NCBI RefSeq assembly: GCF_014698065.1
Contig: NZ_JACJSI010000013.1
Location: 1-64,000 of the forward strand
Direction: 5' to 3'
Length of the DNA: 64,000 bases
Source: Nostoc flagelliforme FACHB-838
GTDB taxonomy: Bacteria; Cyanobacteriota; Cyanobacteriia; Cyanobacteriales; Nostocaceae
This document shows positions 1 to 9,006 of the stretch, piece by piece. Made by a program: the position numbers and the translations under genes. Position 1 is the stretch's first letter; each line of letters opens with the position of its first letter. Below the pieces are notes generated by a model. It was not told the DNA's origin and did not search any database. It saw nothing but the letters and a program-made list of their open reading frames with translations.

Positions 1-1001
1 TTTACTTGTGTTCCAATGGGTAAAGCTATGCTGGCTGGTGTTCGTGCATACAACTTCTTTCCAGAGGGAGTATACAAGCTATATCGATATTCATGTCCTA
101 AAAAGAAACGTGTTTCAATCTTCATTGCACCATCACTAGCTGGGTGCAAAATAATGTCCTCTTCGCGGATCATTAAATCTCCTTTGTCTTGAAAAATCTT
201 ACTTTCCAGGGCAAAACATCCAATTTCGGTTGCCCAGCAATTTCCTTGTAACTGCGCTGGCAAAAAGTTAGCTTGGGTGACAAATTCGGCTACAAAGCGA
301 GACGCTGGCTGAGTATAAACCGCTTCTGGTGTGTCTATTTGCTCGAATTTGCCTTGCCGCATCACCGCTAATTGGTCAGCGATCGCTAGGGCTTCTTGTT
401 GATCGTGGGTGACAAAGATACCCGATATACCTTTATTTTTAAGAATTGCTAACACTTCCTCGCGCAATTTCAGCCGCACTTGTAAGTCTAGATTGCTCAG
501 GGGTTCATCTAAGAGTAGAAGTTTCGGTTGGGGAGCTAAAGCACGGGCAAGGGCTACCCGTTGTTGTTGCCCACCAGATAATTCATGAGGGTAGCGCTTT
601 TCTATTCCTGGGAGTCTGACTAACGTTAATAACTCTGCAACTTCTTGGCGGCGTTCGCTTTTTTTCACCGACTGCAAGCCAAAAGCAATATTCTCAGCCA
701 CAGTTAAATGTGGAAACAAAGCATAATCTTGAAACAGCATCCCAAAATTGCGTTGCTCTGGCGGCATCCAGTGACCATCACCCGCTACTAATTGTCCAGC
801 AATTTCTACAGTTCCCGTCTGTGGCGACTCAAACCCAGCAATAATTCTAAGGAGCGTAGTTTTCCCGCACCCTGAAGGCCCCAATAACCCCAGAACATCC
901 CCTGGTGCTAACGCTAAACTCACCCCAGCCACTGCCGGAGCATTCATTTGAGCAAATTTGAGGGTTACATTCTCCAACCGTAAAATTGCTGATGCAGCCA
1001 T
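1..1001 (-). CDS. futC: Ferric iron ABC transporter ATP-binding protein, FutC/FbpC type (3' end outside window)
   Basis: Cytoplasmic ATPase that powers Fe(III) import through the FutB permease. The ATG is at 1001 and the frame stays open to the window edge, giving 333 visible residues; the C-terminus is missing. Seen directly: Walker A GPSGCGKTT (about residues 41-49), Q-loop in MLFQDYALF, signature LSGGQQQR followed by Walker B LLLLDEP and the H-loop FVTHDQ. The region after about residue 230 is the start of the regulatory TOBE-like extension typical of the Fbp/Pot subclass. It lies downstream of futA and futB on the same strand, but a 455-bp gap with a tandem repeat separates it from futB, so it may be read through or have its own promoter. 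Family assignment is firm; the iron substrate is inferred from the neighbours. Confidence 0.9.
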   Translation of the reverse strand, partial: MAASAILRLENVTLKFAQMNAPAVAGVSLALAPGDVLGLLGPSGCGKTTLLRIIAGFESPQTGTVEIAGQLVAGDGHWMPPEQRNFGMLFQDYALFPHLTVAENIAFGLQSVKKSERRQEVAELLTLVRLPGIEKRYPHELSGGQQQRVALARALAPQPKLLLLDEPLSNLDLQVRLKLREEVLAILKNKGISGIFVTHDQQEALAIADQLAVMRQGKFEQIDTPEAVYTQPASRFVAEFVTQANFLPAQLQGNCWATEIGCFALESKIFQDKGDLMIREEDIILHPASDGAMKIETRFFLGHEYRYSLYTPSGKKLYARTPASIALPIGTQV

Positions 1002-1135
1002 TGAGTCATCCTTTTGTCTTAGCTTAAAAGGGAGTGAGGAGATGGGGCGGGGAGCAGGGGAGGCATGGAAAATGAGGAAGATGGGGATAGCACTGTCAAG
1101 GTGAGTTTTGTTTTTATTACCACCTCTGAACTCCT

Positions 1136-1408
1136 CAGTTGAGCCTTTTTACTCGGCAGTTGAACCTTTTTACTCGACAGTTGAACCTTTTTACTCGACA
1201 GTTGAGCCTTTGAACTCGACAGTTGAGCCTTTGAACTCGACAGTTGAGCCTTTTTACTTGACAGTTGAGCCTTTGAACTCGGCAGTTGAGCCTTTTTACT
1301 CGACAGTTGAGCCTTTGAACTCGACAGTTGAGCCTTTTTACTCGATAGTTGAGCCTTTGAACTCGACAGTTGAACCTTTTTACTCGGCAGTTGAGCCTTT
1401 AAACAAAC
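1136..1408. repeat. 21-bp tandem repeat array, 12.5 copies
   Basis: Twelve full units plus a degenerate thirteenth. Unit: cagttga-gcctttt-tactcga; the centre alternates between 'ttttact' and 'ttgaact' variants. Because 21 is a multiple of 3, both strands carry long open frames with heptapeptide repeats, which are artefacts. The array sits between futB (stop at 1457) and futC (start at 1001) and is flanked by a purine-rich tract (about 1031-1069) and a complementary pyrimidine-rich tract (about 1424-1463) that could pair. Confidence 0.95.
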
Positions 1409-1456
1409 CTCGAAAGCTGAAATCTCCCTCATCTCTCCTCCCTCCCCTGCCTCCCC

Positions 1457-3091
1457 TCAATCCACCTCCCTTTGCAAACTGCGGCGTACTTCTGGGACGA
1501 GTTCTTGATAGCGATTTTGAGACAAAACCAAGAATGTGGAACTAATGGAAATTACCAGCATGATTAATGCCGCCGCCGCCGCCTGGCTGTAAGAGACATT
1601 TTCTGTTGCTTTCCAAATTTGGGTAGCTAGGGTATTAAAACCAATGGGCGCTAATAGCAAAGCGACAGGTAACTCTTTAATTGCCCTCAAAAACACTAAT
1701 GCAGCTCCTGCTAAAACCCCTGGAGTTACTAGTGGTAGGGTAATTTCTTTGAAGGTTTGCCAAGGGTTTCTACTTAAACTCTGGGCAGATTCTTCTAATT
1801 GAGGATTAACCTGAAGTAGGGAACTTCGTACTGTTCCTACTGACTGGGAAAGGAACAACACTAAATAAGCAAAAATCAGCATAGGCAATGTTTGATACAA
1901 CCAAGGCAAGTAATTTGCTCCCCAAAACACTAACGAAAAGGCAACTACAATACCAGGTAAACCAAAGCCAATGTAACTACAGCGTTCGATGGCTGTTGTA
2001 ATCCGACTAGGAAAGCGCACAGCCAAGATTGCTATTGGCAGAGCGCAACAGGTAGCAGCTAGGGCGGCCAATCCCGAAGCTAACGCTGAGTTCCAGGCGA
2101 GTTGTGTTAGTTGTAACCAAGAAAAAATTTGTTCTGCTTCTAAACTGGCTAAACCTTGAACCAGCCAGAACACGGTTACAGCTACAGGCAAGAATAAAGC
2201 CAAGCTAGTGACGGTGAAGCAAAACAAGATGGCAGGTATTTTCCAAACTTCCAGATGAATTAATTTTGGTTCATGGTGGGACTTATTACCACGGGTATAG
2301 TAAACAGCCCGCGATCGCATTTTGTATTCCAGCCACAACAACAGCAATACTAAACTCACCAGCATCAAAGCCAGCGCTGCCGCCTGATAGCGATCAAATG
2401 TATATCGGTATTGCAAAAAAATTGCCTGCGTAAATGTCTCAAACCGCATAACGGAAGTTGTGCCAAAATCCTGCAAGGCATTGAGAGCTACTAGCAATCC
2501 TCCCGCAACGATCGCTGGGCGTAACGCAGGTAAGGTAATGCGCCAGAAAGTTTCTCTTTGGTTACAACCTAAACTTTTAGCAGCTTCTTCCATTTTGGGA
2601 TCGATGCCTTGCAAGCCAGCCTGGATACTCAGCAGTGAGTAGGGATAGGAAAATAATGTCAGCCCCAAAATTGCGCCAGTCCAGCCATATATTTCTGGCA
2701 AAGCTTCTACTCCTAAAGGTTCTAGCCAGAGTTGCAACCAGCTACCTTTCGGGCCAAAAGCAGCAATCAAAGCAAAACTACCCACATAGTCAGGTATGGC
2801 TAAAGGTAGTGTTGTTACCATTAGCCAAAATCGCCGCCAAGGTAAATCTGTCCGCAGCGTGAGAAATGCTAATGGTAGTGCGATCGCTGTTGTCAGTATA
2901 GTAGTAGCTACAGCCAAACCAACGCTATTAAACAAAACTATCAGTGTGCGAGGACGCAAGACCAAAGCCAATAATTCCTTTCCACCAACACCAGCCATTC
3001 GCATAACTAAATAAGTCAAAGGCAGAGTGATTGCCACAGCGATTAATCCAGCTGTAACTACCAAAAATAAAGGTGGATGAGTTTTAGTCAT
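1457..3091 (-). CDS. futB: Ferric iron ABC transporter permease, FutB/FbpB type
   Basis: Inner-membrane permease for Fe(III) import, 544 aa, the usual length for FbpB-type permeases in which two permease domains are fused. It shows about 12 hydrophobic segments and two EAA loops: EEAAKSLGCNQRETFWRITLP around residue 170 and EESAQSLSRNPWQTFKEITLP around residue 435, each contacting one ATPase subunit. The ATG at 3091 has no Shine-Dalgarno sequence; instead a heptamer repeat runs directly up to it. futA lies 58 bp upstream on the same strand, so futA-futB is a likely operon. No signs of damage. Confidence 0.92.
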   Translation of the reverse strand: MTKTHPPLFLVVTAGLIAVAITLPLTYLVMRMAGVGGKELLALVLRPRTLIVLFNSVGLAVATTILTTAIALPLAFLTLRTDLPWRRFWLMVTTLPLAIPDYVGSFALIAAFGPKGSWLQLWLEPLGVEALPEIYGWTGAILGLTLFSYPYSLLSIQAGLQGIDPKMEEAAKSLGCNQRETFWRITLPALRPAIVAGGLLVALNALQDFGTTSVMRFETFTQAIFLQYRYTFDRYQAAALALMLVSLVLLLLWLEYKMRSRAVYYTRGNKSHHEPKLIHLEVWKIPAILFCFTVTSLALFLPVAVTVFWLVQGLASLEAEQIFSWLQLTQLAWNSALASGLAALAATCCALPIAILAVRFPSRITTAIERCSYIGFGLPGIVVAFSLVFWGANYLPWLYQTLPMLIFAYLVLFLSQSVGTVRSSLLQVNPQLEESAQSLSRNPWQTFKEITLPLVTPGVLAGAALVFLRAIKELPVALLLAPIGFNTLATQIWKATENVSYSQAAAAALIMLVISISSTFLVLSQNRYQELVPEVRRSLQREVD

Positions 3092-3093
3092 TG

Positions 3094-3128
3094 GTCATCA
3101 GTCATCAGTCATCAGTCATCAGTCACCA
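3094..3128. repeat. Heptamer tandem repeat (gtcatca) x5
   Basis: Five head-to-tail copies of gtcatca (the last is gtcacca) in the 58-bp futA-futB spacer, ending three bases from the futB start codon. It matches the short tandemly repeated repetitive (STRR) class known from heterocystous cyanobacteria. It occupies the position of the ribosome-binding site. Confidence 0.85.
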
Positions 3129-3149
3129 GTCCCTTTATCTCCCGCCTAT

Positions 3150-4160
3150 TTACAACAAATCAGCTTCTTGAATTAGTGAGATTGTTCCCTTGAGATCCGA
3201 TAATTTACTTAAATCAATATTGGGTGGTTGCAATTGCTTGAGAGGTAATTGCTTTTGCCCTACCGCAATACCTGTGACTAATGGATATTCGTAAAAACTT
3301 TCGGTAATGAACTTTTGGGTTTCAGGTTTGAGCATATAAGCCACAAACTTTTCTGCATCACTCTTTTGATCAGTGCTTTTTAGGACTGCTAAACCTGCGA
3401 CGTTAATCAAAGCTCCTGCATCACCTTTTGTATGGTGGATAGCCACTGGAAAATTGGGATTGGTTTTGGTAAACCGATACAGGTAATAGTTATTAACTAA
3501 TCCCAAAGCGATTTCTCCCTTTCCTAGAGCTTCTACGATCGCACTATTTTTAGGGTAGGCTTTAACACCGTTAGCTTTCATGGCTTTCAACCACTCTAGG
3601 GTTTTTTGATCCCCTTCCATCAGTCGCATTGCAGTTAGAAAGGAGAGAAAAGAACCGTTTGTAGGGGCCCAACCAACCTTACCGCGCCATTTGGGATCGC
3701 TCAGTTGCAGTACACTTTTGGGCAGTTCACTAGTTTTGACAAGCTGAGTATTATAGTCAATCACCCGTGCTCTTCCCGAAATACCAACCCATTGTCCTGA
3801 AGAAGAACGAAATTGCGGATCAACTTTGTTGAGTAATTGGTTAGGGAGAGGTAAAGTCCGTGCTTCTCTGGTTATAGCTCCTAATGAACCCGCATCCTGA
3901 GCATAAAATATATCAGCACGGCTATTTTTGCCTTCTTCAATGAGAGCGATCGCTAGTTCTGTAGAATCACCATAGCGGACTTCAATGTTTAGCCCCAAAT
4001 CTTTCTTCGCTTTCTGAATTAGGGGACGCATGATTTCTTCATCTCGCCCTGAATAAACTGTTAATGTTTTTGGGGTATCTGCTACCGCAATTCCAACTCC
4101 CCAACCCAAAAACACAGCAGTAATTGCACCAGAGATTTGCCGTAGTTGATGTGAAATCAT
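3150..4160 (-). CDS. futA: Fe(III)-binding periplasmic protein, FutA type
   Basis: Solute-binding protein of the Fut iron importer, 336 aa. A hydrophobic leader with AVA-like cleavage site (about residues 8-28) predicts export to the periplasm. The mature start LTVYSGRDEEIMRPLI is diagnostic of the ferric-binding FbpA/FutA family, and tyrosines known to ligate iron in that family are plausible in VNNYYLYRF (about residues 222-230). It is the first gene of the futA-futB-futC set. No Fur box could be recognised with confidence in the 365 bp upstream. A different trivalent metal is possible but less likely. Confidence 0.9.
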   Translation of the reverse strand: MISHQLRQISGAITAVFLGWGVGIAVADTPKTLTVYSGRDEEIMRPLIQKAKKDLGLNIEVRYGDSTELAIALIEEGKNSRADIFYAQDAGSLGAITREARTLPLPNQLLNKVDPQFRSSSGQWVGISGRARVIDYNTQLVKTSELPKSVLQLSDPKWRGKVGWAPTNGSFLSFLTAMRLMEGDQKTLEWLKAMKANGVKAYPKNSAIVEALGKGEIALGLVNNYYLYRFTKTNPNFPVAIHHTKGDAGALINVAGLAVLKSTDQKSDAEKFVAYMLKPETQKFITESFYEYPLVTGIAVGQKQLPLKQLQPPNIDLSKLSDLKGTISLIQEADLL

Positions 4161-4406
4161 TAATTAGCCTCGGATTCCAGATTCAGAATTACAGGTCAAT
4201 TCATCTGACCAATTTTTGTCAATATTAATTACCTGTAAAGGATTAACCCTTGATTTTGGTAAGGATAGGTTACGCCGAAGGACTGTGCAAGTTAAATTTA
4301 GAACATCAAAAGGTTAAGAAAACTTGCTCATGCCTTTTACTCAGCCCCATTGACCGTTGATGAGCAAGAAACGAGGTCTTTGAGAAATTTAAGGTGAGTT
4401 CGACAA

Positions 4407-4493
4407 ACCTCTCCCTACGTTGAACTAAAGTTCAAAGCTGTCCCTCTCCGGCTCGGAGAGGGACGATTTTGCGTAGTAAAATCAGGGAGAGGT
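4407..4493. repeat. Nested inverted repeat, probable terminator region
   Basis: Two nested stems between the iron porin and futA. Outer arms ACCTCTCCCT (4407-4416) and AGGGAGAGGT (4484-4493) are perfect; the inner hairpin is GTCCCTCTCC-ggctc-GGAGAGGGAC (4440-4464), also perfect. The element fills the gap downstream of nothing but upstream of futA and just past the porin gene's 3' end, so it may end porin or antisense transcripts. It resembles dispersed foldback repeats of Nostoc. The rest of 4161-4525 shows nothing else. Confidence 0.7.
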
Positions 4494-4525
4494 CTTTGTG
4501 ATTGAGCTTAAGCAAAGACTTTGGC

Positions 4526-6166
4526 TTAGAAAGTAAAAGTAGTACGTACTACTCCCACATAGATATTAGAGTTGTTGCTATTACCTTCAGGATTCAAGAT
4601 GGTGATTAATCCTGGGGTAATAGCAATATTGTCATTGAGCTTATATCTATAGAAAGCCTCTAAATGATAGGAGATATCATCGTCTTGGCGACGATTATTA
4701 CCATTTACAAATTGATTGTCAGCAACGTAAGGCGGTACACCAAACACAATACCGCCAAAATTTCCTTCTCTACCCAAATCAGGAAAGCCTAGCTGAACGG
4801 CCCAGTTCCAAATCTCTGCATTGCTCCGAGCAACGTCTGTATTCTCAGCTTGGGCATTGGCGTAGCTGCCCCAAGCAGTGATAGTAAACTTAGGACTAAG
4901 TTTGTAATTTCCAGTCACACTATAGTTATTTACAGAAGTTCGCGCCCCGTTGAATGGGTTGTTAGCAAAACCAGTACCAGTGCTACCAGTAACTCCGCTA
5001 CCATCAGTGTAATAGGCATTGACATAAGTAAAAGCCAAACTTAATTCTGAGGTTGGTTGGAAAGTCAGTTGACCTAATGCAGAGTAACTACCATTAAAAA
5101 TGCCTCTACCGTTATTGGGGTCATTACCAACACCCGATGGCACAACGTAACCAGCAGTTAAGGTGAGAGCATCATTGAACTTTTGATTAATGATGATACC
5201 TGGCCCTTCTGCTGCTCGATAAATTGGGTTATAACGCCCAAAACGAGATAGCGCACCGGAACCACTAGAATCAAAGTTGCGACTGAGAGCAGGTACTTCA
5301 TCAATGTATTCCAACCCTTCGGTTGCGATGTTAAAGGTTGTGGAGTTGCCTACAGGGAAACGGTAAAACAGAGCTGATATGCTGACATTGTTGGATTCAT
5401 TGCCATCAAACCCTAAACGAGTTTGGTTAGTACCAGTTACGGCTGTATTGAATGAGGTGATATTTCTCGCTTGTAACCTAACTCTGAGGCGGTCTTTACC
5501 AGTGAAGCTACTATCAAAGTTTAACCGGACGCGATCGGCAAAAATCACATTTTCATCCAGTTCTGGTCTGGTATCGCCACGATTTTGAGCATCGGTGTTG
5601 ATTGCTCTATCAGAGCCAAATGCACCAGCCAGTGCAAAAACTGCTTCTCCCCGCAGTTGAGTAGTTGCGGAGAATTGTTGCGACTCTAAAGTTGCGCTAC
5701 GAGCTTCTAGAGTATCTACTTGACCTCGCACAGTTTGCAACTCAGCAGTATACTCTTCTTGCAGCTTTTGCAGCGTTGCGATGTCTTCTTTTTTCACCAG
5801 ATCAGCCGTACTAGTAGCTATAAGTTGATTTATCTGATCTAAACAAGCATTCAAACCAGCAGCAAACTCATAGCGAGTCAAGGCCCGATTACCCCGATAA
5901 GTTTGGTTAGGATAACCTGCAATGCAGCCGTATCGCTCAACCAGGGATTGCAAAGCCTGGAAAGCCCAGTCTGTAGGTTTGACATCAGAAAGCTGTGAAA
6001 CTGAAGTTACTTGTCCGATATTCTCAGCACTGCTAAAACTGGACGGTTGATTTCTTGCAGGTGCTTGATTTAAAGGTACTTCAGAACCCATCGCTGGTAC
6101 TACAACTATAAATAAGCCGAAAATCGCTGGACTACATAACAAAGAATTCAACCAAAAATTTTGCAC
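4526..6166 (-). CDS. Outer-membrane iron uptake porin (SLH + OprB-type barrel)
   Basis: Cyanobacterial porin, 546 aa from the chosen start. Order: signal peptide (about 1-30), SLH domain with SDVKPTDWAFQALQSLVERY (about 58-120) that anchors it to peptidoglycan, a coiled coil (about 130-170) and an OprB-like beta-barrel ending in a terminal Phe (TTFTF), as needed for outer-membrane assembly. An upstream in-frame start at 6259 exists, but GTG at 6166 is preceded at 8 nt by GAGG and gives a normal leader, so it is preferred. Members of this family are annotated as iron uptake porins, and the position upstream of futABC fits that. Substrate is otherwise unproven. Confidence 0.85.
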   Translation of the reverse strand: MQNFWLNSLLCSPAIFGLFIVVVPAMGSEVPLNQAPARNQPSSFSSAENIGQVTSVSQLSDVKPTDWAFQALQSLVERYGCIAGYPNQTYRGNRALTRYEFAAGLNACLDQINQLIATSTADLVKKEDIATLQKLQEEYTAELQTVRGQVDTLEARSATLESQQFSATTQLRGEAVFALAGAFGSDRAINTDAQNRGDTRPELDENVIFADRVRLNFDSSFTGKDRLRVRLQARNITSFNTAVTGTNQTRLGFDGNESNNVSISALFYRFPVGNSTTFNIATEGLEYIDEVPALSRNFDSSGSGALSRFGRYNPIYRAAEGPGIIINQKFNDALTLTAGYVVPSGVGNDPNNGRGIFNGSYSALGQLTFQPTSELSLAFTYVNAYYTDGSGVTGSTGTGFANNPFNGARTSVNNYSVTGNYKLSPKFTITAWGSYANAQAENTDVARSNAEIWNWAVQLGFPDLGREGNFGGIVFGVPPYVADNQFVNGNNRRQDDDISYHLEAFYRYKLNDNIAITPGLITILNPEGNSNNSNIYVGVVRTTFTF

Positions 6167-6271
6167 GAATATACCCTCACACTTGGTGGAAATTAGTGAA
6201 AAATAAAAATTTACTAACATTAAATTTTCTGCTAACTGGAAAAGCAAAAATATTAGCAATATGGATTTAAT

Positions 6272-6307
6272 TAATTAGTGATTTTAACCTTAAAATCACT
6301 AATTAAT
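6272..6307. promoter_or_regulatory. 36-bp perfect palindrome upstream of the iron porin
   Basis: Two perfect 17-bp arms (6272-6288 and 6291-6307; left arm TTAATTAGTGATTTTAA) separated only by CC, 106 bp upstream of the porin GTG. It could be an operator, a cruciform site or a leader hairpin. It does not match a Fur box. The remainder of 6167-6701 is AT-rich and empty apart from a sequence at about 6495 (ctaggacttacgcaactggc) that resembles a cyanobacterial IS terminus. Confidence 0.5.
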
Positions 6308-6701
6308 GTTAGAGAAGGAAAAATAATCTTTTAAAAGAAAAATTCTTCCAAATTATCTGTAACAATATCAAAGCACAACTATGTACCATAATCTAAAGAT
6401 TGTGTTGAAAGAAAAATAATTGTCATTTCTTTACCTGTCCTTAACTAAATGAATATTAATAGATTAAAGATTATCTGTATTTTTTAATTGAATCTAGGAC
6501 TTACGCAACTGGCACAATGCGATCGCTAGTTAATAGTACACAAGTATTAATTAAATATTATTTTGAAAGCTTTGTCTTCGTAATAGAACCCAAGTATTCT
6601 TATGTGCTTGGTTTGATTTAAATTGTCGTCTGTCAGGGCTGCGCCCTGCCCGCTGTCTTATAAAAGAAGGCGCAATATGGTAAGATACAGCGCAAATTAT
6701 A

Positions 6702-7036
6702 GTGAAAGCATCTACTGCTGTGTCCGAAATCGAAATTATAAAAGCTTTTGCAGATATAAAAGACCCCCGTCGCCGCGCCGGACAGCGACACAATCTTCCA
6801 TTATGCCTAGCACTCTTCACACTGGCGATAGCCGCAGAAAATAAAGGATTTTTAGCAATTGGAGATTGGATTTTAAGCTACCGTGAGCCGTTAATTGACC
6901 TTTTTCAACCCCCAAAAAATAGACTACCAACTTATATAGCACTGTGCGTCGTGCCTTATTACACGTAGATTACGAAGATTATTCCGTGTGTCTTGAAATA
7001 GCCCTGGATTATCTGCGACTGCATCTTTATTTTCAC
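6702..7036 (+). pseudogene. ISAs1-family transposase remnant
   Basis: N-terminal part of an ISAs1/H-repeat type transposase: FADIKDPRRRAGQRHNLPLC is the conserved start of the DDE-associated domain. After LPTY (about 6930) the frame breaks; the family sequence resumes as STVRRALLHVDYEDYS in another frame. The break is explained by an extra 'ta' in ctTATAtagc at about 6932-6937. The catalytic DDE core is absent. A sequence like an IS terminus lies at about 6495 but no matching right end was seen, so the element is a dead fragment. Confidence 0.75.
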
Positions 7037-7136
7037 CTGTTATAGTTGCATATCAGTGGGTTGATAAAGCTAGTAATATTCTCAATAGAAAATAGCTCTT
7101 GATGCTGCTGGAGTCAAACCAAGTTATCGGTAACTA

Positions 7137-8987
7137 TTAACAGAAAGTTTTAGGTAAAATGATTGCAAACTCTGCTCCTCCTTGTAATTCTGGCATTAAT
7201 TCTATTTTGCCTTTATGTTTATCAATTATCTGATAGCAAACACTTAAACCTAAACCAGTACCTTTACCTACTGGCTTAGTTGTGAAAAAAGCGTCAAATA
7301 ATTTGTTTTTAATCTCTGGTGAAATCCCAGGGCCGTTATCCCTGATTCCTACTTTGATATAAATATCATCTATATTTAATGTATCTATAATAATTTGTTT
7401 CCTTTTACCTGAATGAGCCTTTTGATCTAGCAGAGCATCTATCGCATTATTCAGAATATTCATAAACACTTGATTGAGTTGTGCTGGATAACACTCAACT
7501 AAGGGTAAATCTCCATATTTTTTAATTACTTCAATTTCTTGTTGAAGTCGGTGATTCAGGATTAACAGGGTATTATCAATACCTTCATGAATATCTACCT
7601 GTTTCATATCAGCTTCATCTAATCGTGAAAAATTCCGTAAAGATAACACAATTTCACGAATACGTTCAGCACCAAATTTCATAGAAGAAAGTAAAAGTGG
7701 CAAATCTTTATTAATAAAACTTAAATCAATTTCTTCAATTTTTTCGTCAATGCTCCACAGAGAATTTGGGTACTCCTGCTGATATAAACTCACGAGATTA
7801 AGCAAATCATCAGTATAGTCATTAACGCATTGAATATTACCGTAAATAAAGTTAACAGGATTATTAATTTCATGAGCTATCCCTGCTACCATCTGACCCA
7901 GAGAAGACATCTTTTCTGTTTGAATTAATTGTCCTTGGGCTTCTTTTAAGTTTTGCAGAGTTTTTTGAAGTTCTTGAGTTCGTTCTTCTACTCGTTGTTC
8001 TAAATTTTGACGAGCTACTTCTAATTCTTGGGTTCGTTCTTCTACCCGTTCCTCTAAACTTTGGTGAGCTAGCTTTAGTTCTTGGGTGTAATCTCCCACC
8101 CATTCCACCAATTGATTTAAGGAAGTAGCTAATGTTCCTACTTCATCGTTGCTTGCAACATTAGCTCTGAGTTCAAAATTTGACTCTTCCGTGATTTTTC
8201 TAGCAACGCTAGTAACTATTTGTAAGGGACGGGCAATTAATTTACTAGTATATATTGATAGTATAGCTGCGATCGCAGCTGATAACACCATACTTCCAAC
8301 AATAACTTTAATTCGCAATTCTTGGACATTATCAAAGCTAGTTTTTGCTTGCTTTTTTTGGATTTCAGCATATCCTATAAGCCGAATTAACTCATCTGAT
8401 AGTTTCTCGAATTCAACAGAAATATTAACTTCTTTTTTGATAAAATTTAGTAATTCTTCCCGATCTGATATTTTTTTTGCTGGAAATTTATTTGGTTCAA
8501 TCTGCTGCCAAAAATCTCTTACTATGCGATTATATAATTTTGTGTTTTTTTTATAATTATTTAATAGCATCAACAAATCTATATTCTTTATTCTTGAATA
8601 ATAAGCATAATTATTTGTAAAAGTTTCTAGTTTTGATAGCTGCTGATTAACTTGACCCATTTCATCAATAAATCTATTTTTTTCAAATTCTAACCAAATA
8701 GAGTTTTCTAACACAGTAACTAATCTTTGTGGATGTAGTCGCACTCTAATTATGGAATTTTCTAAATCTTTTAATAGAGATTGTTGTTGATAAGTTAAAT
8801 CTAATTGCTGTTGAGGAAGTTTTTCATAGTGTTGTGCAAGTAATAAACCACTTGTTGTACCTATGAAAGCAATACTAACTGCTAGTGTATAGCCATAACT
8901 AATCTTTTTAGCAATATTCCAGTTATTGCTAAAAGAACTAAGTAATATAAAAATCTTATTAGCCGAGTATTTAGTAGCAGCTATCAT
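7137..8987 (-). CDS. Membrane sensor histidine kinase
   Basis: 616 aa. Order: cytoplasmic N-terminus, TM1 (about 32-51), an extracytoplasmic helical sensor (52-225), TM2 (226-247), HAMP (248-300), a coiled coil with a repeated EERTQELE element (300-350), then the H-box GIAHEINNP with phospho-accepting His372, and an ATPase domain with N-box (NQVFMNILNNAIDAL), DNGPGIS and GTGLGLSVCYQI motifs. This is the 4-HB histidine kinase type common in cyanobacteria. No receiver domain or response regulator gene is adjacent. The gene begins 19 bp after the PhnD-like lipoprotein gene on the same strand, so the lipoprotein may deliver the ligand to its periplasmic domain. Signal unknown. Confidence 0.88.
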   Translation of the reverse strand: MIAATKYSANKIFILLSSFSNNWNIAKKISYGYTLAVSIAFIGTTSGLLLAQHYEKLPQQQLDLTYQQQSLLKDLENSIIRVRLHPQRLVTVLENSIWLEFEKNRFIDEMGQVNQQLSKLETFTNNYAYYSRIKNIDLLMLLNNYKKNTKLYNRIVRDFWQQIEPNKFPAKKISDREELLNFIKKEVNISVEFEKLSDELIRLIGYAEIQKKQAKTSFDNVQELRIKVIVGSMVLSAAIAAILSIYTSKLIARPLQIVTSVARKITEESNFELRANVASNDEVGTLATSLNQLVEWVGDYTQELKLAHQSLEERVEERTQELEVARQNLEQRVEERTQELQKTLQNLKEAQGQLIQTEKMSSLGQMVAGIAHEINNPVNFIYGNIQCVNDYTDDLLNLVSLYQQEYPNSLWSIDEKIEEIDLSFINKDLPLLLSSMKFGAERIREIVLSLRNFSRLDEADMKQVDIHEGIDNTLLILNHRLQQEIEVIKKYGDLPLVECYPAQLNQVFMNILNNAIDALLDQKAHSGKRKQIIIDTLNIDDIYIKVGIRDNGPGISPEIKNKLFDAFFTTKPVGKGTGLGLSVCYQIIDKHKGKIELMPELQGGAEFAIILPKTFC

Positions 8988-9006
8988 TGATTTATCGATT
9001 ATAATC

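Noticed and set aside
1019..1545. Two long open frames on opposite strands (137 and 145 codons) with heptapeptide repeats
   Set aside because: They come from the 21-bp tandem array, whose unit is a multiple of three and lacks stops; no ribosome site, no domain.
4161..4260. Fur box upstream of futA
   Set aside because: AT-rich sequence is present but nothing close enough to the GATAAT-repeat consensus.
6551..6844. Frames of 89 and 73 codons over the ISAs1 remnant
   Set aside because: The transposase-like reading is in another frame; these show no family features.
8149..8556. 135-codon frame antisense to the histidine kinase
   Set aside because: Shadow of a clearly coding frame on the other strand.
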